NCBI RefSeq assembly: GCF_030815095.1
Contig: NZ_JAUSWF010000002.1
Location: 1 to 64,000, forward strand
Reading direction: 5' to 3'
Source: Aedoeadaptatus ivorii
GTDB taxonomy: Bacteria; Bacillota; Clostridia; Tissierellales; Peptoniphilaceae
DNA length: 64,000 bases
Shown here: piece by piece, positions 34,350-42,944 of the stretch
How the letters are laid out: each line of letters starts with the position of its first letter
How positions within the stretch are numbered: the first letter of the stretch is position 1
Notes under the pieces: generated by a model
What the model was told of the DNA's origin: nothing
The model's database searches: none
Seen by the model: the letters and a program-made list of their open reading frames with translations, nothing else
Translations under genes and position numbers: made by a program

Positions 34350-34733
34350 TTATACAGACTTAGAACGGCATCGATTCCAATAATCAACTACAAAGAAACC
34401 TGCAATATATGGTATTGGTGGGAAATATTTGGGTGGATTCATTAACAATTGGAGTGCCATCTGCACATTAAGTTTAGCTAGAATATAAATGGTAATTATG
34501 ATGAGAATAAAGATTCCACCCAATAAGCCTCTAAACCGTTCAGGAATGCTTTCGATGAAAAGATATGAGATTATCCCCATAACTAAAAGTATTAACCATC
34601 TATAAGCTTGCGCGTCGGCAAAAACAACCTTACCTTCGTAAGAAAGATTTATCCAGTTAGGCTCAATCAAGTTCGCAATCCATGATATTGCAAATAATAT
34701 GAGTAGAAATAAGATGCTGTTCCATTTTTTCAT
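34350..34733 (-). CDS. Small four-TM membrane protein in AT-rich islet
   Basis: This 127-residue, very hydrophobic protein has about four membrane segments (near residues 5-20, 45-62, 68-85 and 102-117), with no recognised family. Codon use is AT-rich, unlike the pst and pan genes around it. It starts 49 bp after the secreted-protein gene and shares its terminator, so the pair is probably one operon. An immunity or partner role for the secreted protein is a guess only. Confidence 0.7.
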   Translation of the reverse strand: MKKWNSILFLLILFAISWIANLIEPNWINLSYEGKVVFADAQAYRWLILLVMGIISYLFIESIPERFRGLLGGIFILIIITIYILAKLNVQMALQLLMNPPKYFPPIPYIAGFFVVDYWNRCRSKSV

Positions 34734-34782
34734 AATCCATCTCTTTTCTCATGATCTTATAAAGGGAGCTTTGGCGAATTCC

Positions 34783-35414
34783 TTAACCATTACTATGATA
34801 TGCGTTAACTGGTAACACTAAGTCCCACGAGCTCGATCCACGACGAATATGAATGGAGGATTTCCCTCCCATAAGCCCGGAAGCATTACCATTTATAGGG
34901 GTGGTAAAATTCGTATATTTAATCGTTTTTACCGGATTTACATACCAAGTTTTTATTTGGTTAGTTACAGGAGAACCATTATAATAATTCACACCATTAC
35001 AGATGCCGGTTATTTGGGCATTTGAAAGGACGAAACTAGAATCCTCTTTACGCCAGTTCGCTTCTACGCTTTTTAGCAGGTAGCCACCATTCGAATATCC
35101 ATAACTAATTTTGACCCACGCCTTCAAACCGCCAGTAGAATCCCATTTTATATCTTGTAGGGTGCCCGTATTGCCAAAATTCTGTGGGGTAACTTCATAC
35201 ATATATTCTTTGGTTAATAGAGAACCTTCAGAAATTAAGGGAATAGTTTTCCTATTGGCATTACGCAAGGTAACATCAATCGGAGATAGTTCTATTATTT
35301 TTCCTTCTTCTCCAATCAAATATGCCTTATCAACATTAGTTTCTTGTGCATGACTAAAAGAAACAGGGAACAAAATCGAAAAGACAAGAAGTATTAGCAA
35401 AGTAATTTTTTCAT
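34783..35414 (-). pseudogene. Secreted protein gene interrupted at an A6 tract
   Basis: ATG 35414 has an ideal AAAGGAGG site but reads only MKKLLC before a stop. Inserting one A into the A6 run (35411-35406 on the minus strand) gives MKKITLLILLVFSILF and then PVSFSHA, a textbook signal peptide, joined to a 200-residue open frame. The mature part has no family I know; it contains a Tyr/Asn/Gly-rich centre (GVNYYNGSPVTN) and ends WDLVLPVNAYHSNG. As written, only a poorly placed TTG at 35400 could start it. Slippage, phase variation or sequencing error are all possible. A perfect promoter drives it. Confidence 0.75.
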
Positions 35415-35526
35415 AATTAGCCTCCTTTCATATCGACAACGCATATTGTATTTATTATCTGCATTCTTATACCGAGCAAAATTAAATGTAGTCATTAAGA
35501 ATACTCCTCACTGATATGTTTTATAC

Positions 35527-35555
35527 ATTATACATGATACTAAAAATGGTGTCAA
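35527..35555 (-). promoter_or_regulatory. Consensus promoter of the AT-rich pair
   Basis: On the minus strand TTGACA (35555-35550), a 17-bp spacer and TATAAT (35532-35527): a perfect sigma-A consensus. The leader to ATG 35414 is about 105 nt. Confidence 0.88.
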
Positions 35556-35601
35556 CTAATTTCCTAAATTAACTGGTAGAATACTAATTGTATAAGAATG
35601 A

Positions 35602-35627
35602 GGGTTGTAAAAAAAATCACAACCCCC
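35602..35627. other. Hairpin in the 35415-35730 gap
   Basis: GGGTTGT and ACAACCC arms around an A-rich loop. It may be a remnant terminator or a boundary of the islet. Nothing else but the promoter is seen in this 316-bp gap. Confidence 0.5.
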
Positions 35628-35730
35628 TACAATAGAGGTGGTAGTATTCGAAGGAAACTATACACTTATTTCTATTACTTAAATATTTCGATGTAGAGCT
35701 TCAGTATTGCACTCCTACGAGGTGATAACC

Positions 35731-36594
35731 ATGAAAAAACTCGGCATCATCGGCGCCGGCAAGGTCGGCGTCAGTCTGGGGATCGGACTGTTCTCGTCCG
35801 GCACCCTGCGCGTCTCGGGCTATTATAGCCGGAGCGAAAAAAGCGCCCGTTACGGGGCGCAGCGGACGAATACGAAGGTATATGCGTCCCTAGAGGAGTT
35901 GATCCGCGATGCGGATGTGATTCTCTTTGCCACGCCGGATGACGCGATGGAAGCGTTGTGGCGGCAGTGCCTACAATTTAATATTTCGGGGAAGATCTTC
36001 TGCCATACCGCCGGCAGTCTGTCTTCTTCCCTTTTCTTCGATCGTACTACCAAAGACGTATCCGCCTGTTCTCTGCACCCGGTGCTCGCCATTTCGAGCC
36101 GGGAGGAAGGCCATCGCGACTTGGGCAGTGCGTTTTTTACGTTAGAGGGCGATGCGGCGGCGGTGGAGGTATTTCGCCGCGCTCTCAACGACCGCGACAT
36201 TTCGTATAAGGTGATGGAAACGCGGGACAAGGCGGGCTATCACTTGGCGACGGCCGCGATGAGCAATCTCGCGGTGGCGCTGGGAAAGATGGCGACCGAT
36301 CTCTTGGCGCCCTATGGGTTTTCGGAAGAGGAGGCGATGACGGCGCTTGCGCCGCTGGCCACGTACAATATGGAAAACCTCGTGAAAAAGGGACCCGCGG
36401 CGGCACTCACCGGACCGGTGGAGCGCAACGACCTATCTACGGTGCGCCGCCATCTCGCGGTGCTCGACGACGCGGATTCTGCAGATCGCTTATACCGCGC
36501 GGCGAGTGAGATGCTCACCCGAATCGCCGAAACGAAGCATCCCGAAAGGGATTACGAACCAATGCGCAAATTGTTGAAAGGAGAAGACCGTTGA
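35731..36594 (+). CDS. panG: Rossmann/DUF2520 protein, probable ketopantoate reductase (PanG type)
   Basis: This 287-residue NAD(P)-binding protein begins [19 protein letters not shown]. The centre has [13 protein letters not shown] and SLHPVLAIS, and the C-terminal helical part matches the DUF2520 family ([16 protein letters not shown]). It directly precedes panB and panC and overlaps panB by 4 bp. A non-canonical ketopantoate reductase class, PanG, is known; position and fold make that the best call here, filling the missing PanE step. ATG 35731 has GAGGTG upstream. Confidence 0.78.
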   Translation: MKKLGIIGAGKVGVSLGIGLFSSGTLRVSGYYSRSEKSARYGAQRTNTKVYASLEELIRDADVILFATPDDAMEALWRQCLQFNISGKIFCHTAGSLSSSLFFDRTTKDVSACSLHPVLAISSREEGHRDLGSAFFTLEGDAAAVEVFRRALNDRDISYKVMETRDKAGYHLATAAMSNLAVALGKMATDLLAPYGFSEEEAMTALAPLATYNMENLVKKGPAAALTGPVERNDLSTVRRHLAVLDDADSADRLYRAASEMLTRIAETKHPERDYEPMRKLLKGEDR

Positions 36595-37418
36595 AAAAAG
36601 TTACCGTCAGTACATTTCAGGAAGCGAAGGAAAAGGGCGAAAAGCTGACTATGCTCACCGCCTACGACTACACCACGGCAAAGCTGGTGGACGAAGCGGG
36701 CGTCGACTCGATTCTCGTGGGCGACAGCCTGGGGATGACAATGCTGGGTTACGAAAACACGCTGCCCGTTACGGTGGACGATATGATTCACCACAGTGCC
36801 GCCGTGGCGCGAGGGGCGAAGCGGCTGTTTATCGTCTGCGATATGCCCTTTTTGTCGTACAGCACCGGAATCCGCGACAGTGTGATGAATGCGGGTCGCA
36901 TGATTCAAGAGGGCATGGCCCATGCGGTAAAGCTCGAAGGGGGCGTCGAAGTGGCGGAGATTATCCGCGCGATTGTAGACGCCAAGATCCCAGTATGCGC
37001 CCATATCGGCCTTACGCCGCAGTCGATCAACGCCTTGGGCGGCTTTAAGGTACAGGGCAAGACCGACGATACGGTAAAGAAGTTGATCGCCGATGCCAAG
37101 GCGGTGGAAGAAGCCGGCGCCTTTGCCGTGGTATTAGAATGCGTACCGGCGCCTTTGGCGAAGAAGATCACCGAGATACTCTCGATTCCCACCATCGGGA
37201 TCGGCGCGGGCGCGGACTGCGACGGTCAGGTGTTGGTGTATCAGGATATGCTCGGTATGTACGACGATTTTACGCCGAAGTTCGTCAAACATTTTGCGCA
37301 GGTGGGCGAGGCGATGAAGGAAGGATTTTCCGCCTATGACCGGGCGGTAAAGGCAGGCGAGTTTCCCACAAAGGAACACGAATTCGCCATGGACGAAGAT
37401 CTATTGAAAGGGATTTAA
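36591..37418 (+). CDS. panB: 3-methyl-2-oxobutanoate hydroxymethyltransferase PanB
   Basis: This 275-residue TIM-barrel enzyme forms ketopantoate from ketoisovalerate. Typical motifs are [48 protein letters not shown] and the C-terminal [18 protein letters not shown] start overlaps the preceding stop, with AAAGGAGAAG upstream. Second gene of the pantothenate operon. Confidence 0.95.
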   Translation: MKKVTVSTFQEAKEKGEKLTMLTAYDYTTAKLVDEAGVDSILVGDSLGMTMLGYENTLPVTVDDMIHHSAAVARGAKRLFIVCDMPFLSYSTGIRDSVMNAGRMIQEGMAHAVKLEGGVEVAEIIRAIVDAKIPVCAHIGLTPQSINALGGFKVQGKTDDTVKKLIADAKAVEEAGAFAVVLECVPAPLAKKITEILSIPTIGIGAGADCDGQVLVYQDMLGMYDDFTPKFVKHFAQVGEAMKEGFSAYDRAVKAGEFPTKEHEFAMDEDLLKGI

Positions 37419-37424
37419 CGGAAT

Positions 37425-38273
37425 ATGGAAATTATACGCAGTCTGGAAGAAATGAAACGCATCGCCGCCGGCGTCTCCGCAGACAAGAGCCTGGGCATGG
37501 TGCCGACGATGGGTGCGCTGCACGAAGGGCACGGTTCGCTGATCAAAAAATGCCGCGCCGAAAACGATACGGTGGTCGTGTCGGTGTTTGTAAACCCGAT
37601 CCAGTTCGGACCGGGGGAAGATTACGAGGCCTACCCGCGGGATTTGGAGGCGGACGCCGCCTTTTGCGAATCGCTGGGGGTGGACTATCTCTTTCACCCC
37701 GACGAATCGGAGATGTATCCCGCACACTTCGGCTTTCGTGTGGTGCCGTCCGCGTCGATGATCCGCATTCTCTGCGGCATCACCCGGCCCGATCACTTTC
37801 AGGGCGTGGCGACGGTGCTCACCAAGTTCTTCTCGCTGATCCGCCCGGACCGCGCGTACTTCGGCCAAAAGGACGTGCAGCAGCTCGCCATCGTAGAGGC
37901 GATGGTGTCGGATCTGAATCTGGGCACGACGATCGTGCCCTGTCCCATCATCCGCGAGGCCGACGGGTTGGCGAAGAGCAGCCGCAACAGCTATCTTTCG
38001 GCAGAAGAGCGGGACGCCGCAACGGTGCTAAGCCGCTCCATCCGCATGGCGCTCGATGCGAAAAAAGCCGGCGAGCGCAATGTGGAGGCGCTGAAAAAAA
38101 TTGTGGTGGAGGAGATCGAAAAGGAACCCTTTGCCAAGATCGACTATGTGGAGATCTTGCGTTTTCCGCATTTTGAACGAGACGAGACCGTAGGCGAGGA
38201 CAGCTTTATCGCCATGGCGGTCTATATCGGCAACACCCGCCTGATCGACAACGCGTTTTTCTCAGAGGCGTAA
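37425..38273 (+). CDS. panC: Pantothenate synthetase PanC
   Basis: This 282-residue enzyme joins pantoate and beta-alanine using ATP. The HIGH-like GALHEGHGSLIKK, PIQFGPGEDYEAYPR, FGQKDVQQLAIV and KSSRNSYLS motifs are all intact. It starts 6 bp after panB. No panD is present downstream, so beta-alanine must come from elsewhere. Confidence 0.95.
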   Translation: MEIIRSLEEMKRIAAGVSADKSLGMVPTMGALHEGHGSLIKKCRAENDTVVVSVFVNPIQFGPGEDYEAYPRDLEADAAFCESLGVDYLFHPDESEMYPAHFGFRVVPSASMIRILCGITRPDHFQGVATVLTKFFSLIRPDRAYFGQKDVQQLAIVEAMVSDLNLGTTIVPCPIIREADGLAKSSRNSYLSAEERDAATVLSRSIRMALDAKKAGERNVEALKKIVVEEIEKEPFAKIDYVEILRFPHFERDETVGEDSFIAMAVYIGNTRLIDNAFFSEA

Positions 38274-38292
38274 ACGAAATCGACGGACACAG

Positions 38293-38327
38293 AAAAAGAG
38301 GCCCCGAAGGATTTCGGAGCCTCTTTA
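38293..38327. terminator. Bidirectional terminator
   Basis: AAAGAGGC(C)CCGAA and TTCGG(A)GCCTCTTT lie between panC and the convergent PPK2 operon. Confidence 0.85.
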
Positions 38328-38329
38328 TT

Positions 38330-38485
38330 TTATTTGGAGGAACCTTTGGGGGAAGGCTGGTTCTTTTGGTTCAGACCGCAGCAGTCCAATTTGCCCTCGC
38401 CGAAGTTTTTCTTGTTATCCTGTCCCATTTTTTCCAGTTTCTTGTCGATCTTTTTCTTCATATCGTCGAAAAATTTCAAGATCAT
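38330..38485 (-). CDS. 51-residue protein with a Cys-Cys pair, behind PPK2
   Basis: Reading MILKFFDDMKKKIDKK at the N-terminus and GKLDCCGLNQKN in the middle, this small lysine-rich protein starts 9 bp after the PPK2 stop with AGAAAGG upstream and ends at the shared terminator. The tight spacing and ribosome site argue that it is real. No family is recognised. The CC pair could bind metal or be redox-active. Confidence 0.65.
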   Translation of the reverse strand: MILKFFDDMKKKIDKKLEKMGQDNKKNFGEGKLDCCGLNQKNQPSPKGSSK

Positions 38486-38494
38486 CCGACCTTT

Positions 38495-39358
38495 CTAATT
38501 GTCCTGTTCCAAAACCTCTCTCCAGTGGGCGAGGTGGCTCTTTTCTTCCGCCGGCAGTTCCGGATACTTGGGATCCATGTCCTCGAGGACGCGGACGAAG
38601 ATCTCCGAGACCAAATAGCGGCTAAACCACTTATGATTCGCAGGAATCACATACCACGGGGCGTTTTCCGTAGAGGTATTGCTCAAGAGGTCTTCATACG
38701 CTTTTTGGTATTCGCCCCAGTACTCTCTCTCGCTGACGTCGGATTTGGTAAACTTCCAGTTCTTGTCTTCCCGGTCAATTCGCGAAAGCAGGCGTTTTTT
38801 CTGCTCGTCTTTCGACATATGCAGGAAGAATTTGACGACGCGAAATCCGTTGTGGTGAAGATACGCTTCGAAGTTGCGGATCTCCTCAAACCGGCGCTCC
38901 CAAATGTGGTCGTCGACGAGATTTTGGGGGATCTGCTGTACCGCGAGTAAATTATGCACGCGGGTCACCAGAACGTCTTCATAGTGAGAGCGATTAAAGA
39001 TGCCGATATTGCCCCGGCGGGGAAGTGCCTGCACCACGCGCCAGAGGTAATCGTGGTCCAATTCCTCTTCGGTGGGTTGTTTAAAGGGGGTCACCTGCGT
39101 TCCCTGGGGGTTTAAGGCGGTGAAGACGTGTTTGATCAGGCCGTCTTTGCCTGCGGCGTCCATGGCCTGCAACACGACGACGATGCCCCGGCGGTTTTCC
39201 GCATAGAGCGCGCCCTGAAGTTCTGCCATGCGCGCGAGGTTTTTCGGCATCAATTCGTTTTCGACTTCTTCTCTTTTGAGGCCCGCCTTGTCCGAGGGAT
39301 CGTAGTCCCGCATACGGGCATTGCACTTTCGGTCGATTTTATATTTTTCTATTTTCAT
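38495..39358 (-). CDS. ppk2: PPK2-family polyphosphate kinase
   Basis: This 287-residue enzyme transfers phosphate between polyphosphate and nucleotides. Walker-like VLQAMDAAGKDGLIKHV, RRGNIGIFNRSHYEDVLVTRVH (split: GNIGIFNRSHYEDV, then LVTRVH) and LSRIDREDKNWKF are typical of the PPK2 class. The single domain and length fit class I or III enzymes; nucleotide preference cannot be read from this. First gene of a two-gene unit. Confidence 0.92.
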   Translation of the reverse strand: MKIEKYKIDRKCNARMRDYDPSDKAGLKREEVENELMPKNLARMAELQGALYAENRRGIVVVLQAMDAAGKDGLIKHVFTALNPQGTQVTPFKQPTEEELDHDYLWRVVQALPRRGNIGIFNRSHYEDVLVTRVHNLLAVQQIPQNLVDDHIWERRFEEIRNFEAYLHHNGFRVVKFFLHMSKDEQKKRLLSRIDREDKNWKFTKSDVSEREYWGEYQKAYEDLLSNTSTENAPWYVIPANHKWFSRYLVSEIFVRVLEDMDPKYPELPAEEKSHLAHWREVLEQDN

Positions 39359-39436
39359 CGTAACTCACCGTCCTTTTGGGTATATACGCCAATATGAATC
39401 GTTTCAAACAATAACGGAATATAATGGGAGGATACT

Positions 39437-39628
39437 ATGGGAAAGAGATTAACCAGAAGCACGACGGACAGAGTATTTGCAGGGGTTTGCGGCGGCATTG
39501 CCGAGTACTTCGGCATCGACTCGAATTTAGTGCGGATTTTGTGGGTGCTGTTCGCCTTAGGCGGCGGCAGCGGGCTATTGGTCTACATTCTCTGCGCGGT
39601 GTTGATCCCCGAAGAGCCTAGCTGGTAG
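39437..39628 (+). CDS. PspC-domain protein
   Basis: This 63-residue protein is a single PspC domain: a short basic N-terminus (KRLTRSTTDRVFAGVCGGIA) and one hydrophobic segment (LVYILCAVLIP). Stand-alone PspC proteins are common in Firmicutes and probably act in envelope stress. GGGAGGATACT precedes the ATG. The stop overlaps the convergent zinc-ribbon gene by 11 bp. Confidence 0.88.
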   Translation: MGKRLTRSTTDRVFAGVCGGIAEYFGIDSNLVRILWVLFALGGGSGLLVYILCAVLIPEEPSW

Positions 39629-40847
39629 GAAACAGGTTGGCGAGCGCTTCGCGGACGTCTCGGTTTTCGGGGTCGTTTGCGAGGAGGGCGCGCAGTTTTT
39701 GTTCCGCGGCCACTTCGTCGCCTTGGGCGGCGTCGGTCTCCGCTTCCCGCACGATGCGCCGGGTGATGGTCTGCATCATCGCCTCGGCGTTTAGGTAGTT
39801 TTGGTGATCGGCGGGTTCGACCTTCATATAATACGCATACGCGGGAATCCAATCACCGGCTCGACTCAGTTCGAGCCCTTTTTTATAATTCGCCTCGGAG
39901 GTCTTGAGGCTCGCCAGCTCCTCGTGTTTGAGCGCCATATCCACATTGTCGACGGTGGGGGGCAGGGTGGCGTAAATGCTCTCCGCCTCCTCGTAGCGCC
40001 CCATGGCAATTAAGTCCTGGGCGCGCTTGTAGTTGCGACTGATGTGGATTTTGTGGTAGATGCGGAAGGAAAAAAAGCTGAAAAATACGATGCCCAGAGC
40101 GATGGCGAGAAAGACTAAAATCCGCCGTCGCTTGGGAACGGGTTTTTCGTCGGCTAAAAGACCGCGCTCGGTGTCGATTTCTGTCAAAGGGCGTATGGGC
40201 ATGGTGTGCAGGGTTTCGCTCGCCCGCTGTGCCAGGTCGCGGTCCCGGGAGATATACATTTTATAGAGCTTTTTGTTCACCTGCCGCTCTGTCATGGCGG
40301 AGAGGATAAAGTCTCGGGAGCGGTGGCAGAACCGGCAGTTTTCGTCGTCCTCGCCGTTGGTAAAGCCGCAGATACAGCGCCAATAGGGGTTGTAGCGGCC
40401 GCCGTAGGTATAGAAGTCGGGGCCGAAGAGATTTTGCAGCTTTTCCATCTTTTCGGTGGGGATAATGGGCACGGTCTGGTAGTGTTCGTCCTTGCCGTCG
40501 TAGTATTTTCTCGTGGCGTCGTCGAAGTGGACTTCGGCGATGCGGATGCGCACGCCCCGCGCGGTGTGATGGCGCTCGTCGAGGATCCAGTTGGGCAGAT
40601 AGGAGAGGGTCTTGGGCGGAATTTTGAGATCCGGGTAGTCGTGGCGGAAGACCGTCTCGTCGAAAATGAGTTTGTCGAAGGCGTTGATAAACATAACTTC
40701 GAGCTTGATCGCCTCGATCGTCTTGGACGTATTGTTGATGACGTCGACGACGAGGGCAAATCCCGTGTCCGCCTGGGCGAGATAGGCGTTGGTGACCTGG
40801 ACTTCGTTGTCGGCGTGCAGGCGCACTTTGGTCGATATGGTTCGCAT
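39618..40847 (-). CDS. Zinc-ribbon, single-TM, TPR-like protein
   Basis: This 409-residue protein has a beta-rich N-terminal half (about 1-150) and a rubredoxin-like zinc knuckle CICGFTNGEDDENCRFC (about 160). One membrane segment (near residue 250, ILVFLAIALGIVFFSFFSF) is followed by an extracytoplasmic TPR-like helical region (RAQDLIAMGRYEEAESIYA). The start at 40847 has AAGGAGG upstream. No precise family is recognised; membrane-linked sensing or assembly is conceivable. Confidence 0.75.
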   Translation of the reverse strand: MRTISTKVRLHADNEVQVTNAYLAQADTGFALVVDVINNTSKTIEAIKLEVMFINAFDKLIFDETVFRHDYPDLKIPPKTLSYLPNWILDERHHTARGVRIRIAEVHFDDATRKYYDGKDEHYQTVPIIPTEKMEKLQNLFGPDFYTYGGRYNPYWRCICGFTNGEDDENCRFCHRSRDFILSAMTERQVNKKLYKMYISRDRDLAQRASETLHTMPIRPLTEIDTERGLLADEKPVPKRRRILVFLAIALGIVFFSFFSFRIYHKIHISRNYKRAQDLIAMGRYEEAESIYATLPPTVDNVDMALKHEELASLKTSEANYKKGLELSRAGDWIPAYAYYMKVEPADHQNYLNAEAMMQTITRRIVREAETDAAQGDEVAAEQKLRALLANDPENRDVREALANLFPTS

Positions 40848-40923
40848 GCTAACCTCCTTATGGCTATTATAGAAAAGGGCGACGGCGGGCACAAGTCGCC
40901 GTAGAAAGGAAGGAACGAGAAAT

Positions 40924-41706
40924 ATGTATCAGTATAAAGCCGCCGGCGGGGAGATCTTTGCCTATCGTCGGCGGGGGACGGGAAGGGCGATTCTTCTGCT
41001 CCACGGAAACCGCGCCTCGTCGGGTGCCATGGAACCGCTCGCCGCGCCGCTTTCGGCATGTGGGGCGGTCTATGTGCCCGATATGCCTGGCTTCGGCGAA
41101 AGTACCTACAATCACCGCCTGCGCCGCGTGGAGGACTACGGGGCGATGATGGCGGAATTTCTCGCGGCAAAAGAACTGGAGGATGTCGTGGTGGTGGGCT
41201 GGTCCTTCGGCGGCGCCGTGGCGATGGAACTCGCCAAACAGAGCGAACGCGTAAGCGCTCTGGTGCTCCTTTCCGCCGTCGGCGTGGGCGGGGTGACCTT
41301 GCCGGGGCTTCGGGGCGAGGCGAAGAAGTATGCCCATCTGCCGCGGCAAGAGGCGAAGCGGATGCGAATCGAGGAGATGCTCGGCACCTATCTCTTTCAC
41401 GGCGAGCTCCCCCGGGCGTATCTCCACTTGTTGGAAGAGGCGCTGAAGCAAAAAAATCCGCTGGACATCTACCGGGCGCTTCGGCGCTATCGATGCACGG
41501 CGCCGCGGGATCTGCCGGCACTCATCATCCACGGCAAGGGCGATCGGGTGATTCCCGTATCGGACGCCATGGCCACGGCGGCGGCCTATCCCCGCAGCGA
41601 GTTGCTCTTGTTGGAAGGGGGGCATTTTCTGCTCTACAACCAGCGCGATGCGGTGCTTTGCGCCATCGTGGATTTTCTCGCCGCGCACCCGAAAAAAGCA
41701 CCGTAA
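40924..41706 (+). CDS. Alpha/beta hydrolase
   Basis: This 260-residue hydrolase has the oxyanion-hole LLHGNRASSGAM, the nucleophile elbow VVGWSFGGAVAM, an acid in IHGKGDRVIPV and His in LEGGHFLLYNQ. The triad is complete. Substrate unknown; its size and lid length resemble carboxylesterase-type or MhpC-like enzymes. AAGGAA precedes the ATG. Confidence 0.85.
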   Translation: MYQYKAAGGEIFAYRRRGTGRAILLLHGNRASSGAMEPLAAPLSACGAVYVPDMPGFGESTYNHRLRRVEDYGAMMAEFLAAKELEDVVVVGWSFGGAVAMELAKQSERVSALVLLSAVGVGGVTLPGLRGEAKKYAHLPRQEAKRMRIEEMLGTYLFHGELPRAYLHLLEEALKQKNPLDIYRALRRYRCTAPRDLPALIIHGKGDRVIPVSDAMATAAAYPRSELLLLEGGHFLLYNQRDAVLCAIVDFLAAHPKKAP

Positions 41707-41724
41707 GCCGAAGTGGTCCCGGTG

Positions 41725-42267
41725 CTATCGATTGTATATGCGGGGATCGAATCGGCGCTGGGCCTTGGCGATGCCGTAGCCGATCAGAATGCCGCACATA
41801 TTCAAGATCCAGTCGTCGATGTCGGCGCTTCGGCCCACGAAGTACTGCAGGGTTTCGATCGCCAAAAACGCCGCTCCATAGAGAGAAAGGCAGGATAGGA
41901 GGCCGCGGAATCGCCGAAACAGAATGGGCGTGGCAAAGCCCAAGGGGATGGCGATCAGGACATTGCCCCATACATTCAAAAAGAAACCCTGAAAGCTCGC
42001 GTAGTCGCGAAAGGAGCGCATGGTGGCAAAGGGCACCAGATTGATGCGCCAATCCTCTGTCGCGGTGTCGATGCCCAAAGTGACGCCGCCGTTTTCGAGA
42101 TTGGTATTGGCGATCAAGAGAAAAAACAGAATCCATAGGCAATAGGTGGAAAAGGCCAAGAGCAATCGCTCCCGCTTGCGATTGCTCTTTTTTTTGTATT
42201 TGCCGAAACACTGGGCGCGTAGAAAGGAAAAGGACAAGAAGGATACGAGCACAATGATCGGCGTCAT
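41725..42267 (-). CDS. VanZ-family membrane protein
   Basis: This roughly 180-residue protein has about five hydrophobic segments and the VanZ-like NLVPF...NVWGNVLIAIPLGFATP and ETLQYFVGRSADIDDWILNMCGILIGY. VanZ proteins can affect glycopeptide or lipopeptide sensitivity, but most have no known role. The start is uncertain; ATG 42267 lacks a clear ribosome site and a TTG upstream is possible. It follows the HAD gene by 17 bp. Confidence 0.82.
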   Translation of the reverse strand: MTPIIVLVSFLSFSFLRAQCFGKYKKKSNRKRERLLLAFSTYCLWILFFLLIANTNLENGGVTLGIDTATEDWRINLVPFATMRSFRDYASFQGFFLNVWGNVLIAIPLGFATPILFRRFRGLLSCLSLYGAAFLAIETLQYFVGRSADIDDWILNMCGILIGYGIAKAQRRFDPRIYNR

Positions 42268-42284
42268 TTTACAGATGTATCGGA

Positions 42285-42932
42285 TCAAACAAACCGCCCC
42301 GGATCCAAATTTTCGAGGTCTTTGACGGTCTCGTCGGAATGGGCCAAGACATCGTCCCAATGGGGTTGGTTGTGTTCGTCCCATACGCCTACGGTATAAA
42401 AGCCCGCCTCTTTCGCCGAACGCAGCGCATAGGGGGCGTCGTCGAAAAAGACAATGTCCTCGGGCGCGACCTCGAGCCGTTCGGCCAAGGTGTCGAAATA
42501 GCGGCGGTCGCTTTTTTGGAGCCCCACGGAATCGCAGGTCTGAATAAAGGCGAAGTACTTTTTCAAATCGAAGCGGGTGAGCGCCGGGGCGAGAAGCGCT
42601 TCGTTGGTCGCCGTGGCGAGAACGGTGGGAACGAGGCGCGCCGACTTTTCGACCAGCGCCGCCGCACCGGGCTTTAAGAGCAGCGTCTCGCTATAGCCCA
42701 AGTAGAGGATGGAACTCATCTCTTCGTAGATGGCGGGCACGGCGTCTTCGAACTGGAAGTATTCCTTAAAGAACTTCGACGATTGCGATAGGCTCATGGT
42801 CGAGATGGTCTGATCGATCTCGTCGGTATAGGTAAGCCCCCGGGATTCGATGAAGTTGCGGCCCAAGTGGCGCCACAGACCCATGGAATCGATCAGGGTG
42901 CCGTCGAAATCGAAAGCGAGGGCTTTTTTCAT
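42285..42932 (-). CDS. HAD-superfamily phosphatase
   Basis: This 215-residue hydrolase has motif I FDFDGTLIDS, motif II TVLATATN, Lys in LQKSDRRYF and motif IV VFFDDAPYALRSA, with an inserted helical cap (about 15-85) as in beta-phosphoglucomutase/phosphoglycolate phosphatase enzymes. Substrate not inferable. It lies 12 bp downstream of dppA. Confidence 0.88.
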   Translation of the reverse strand: MKKALAFDFDGTLIDSMGLWRHLGRNFIESRGLTYTDEIDQTISTMSLSQSSKFFKEYFQFEDAVPAIYEEMSSILYLGYSETLLLKPGAAALVEKSARLVPTVLATATNEALLAPALTRFDLKKYFAFIQTCDSVGLQKSDRRYFDTLAERLEVAPEDIVFFDDAPYALRSAKEAGFYTVGVWDEHNQPHWDDVLAHSDETVKDLENLDPGRFV

Positions 42933-42944
42933 AGCGGACTCCTT

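Noticed and set aside
34783..35400. TTG 35400 as the true start of the secreted protein
   Set aside because: It has no ribosome site at the right distance and loses the basic n-region that one extra A at the upstream ATG would restore.
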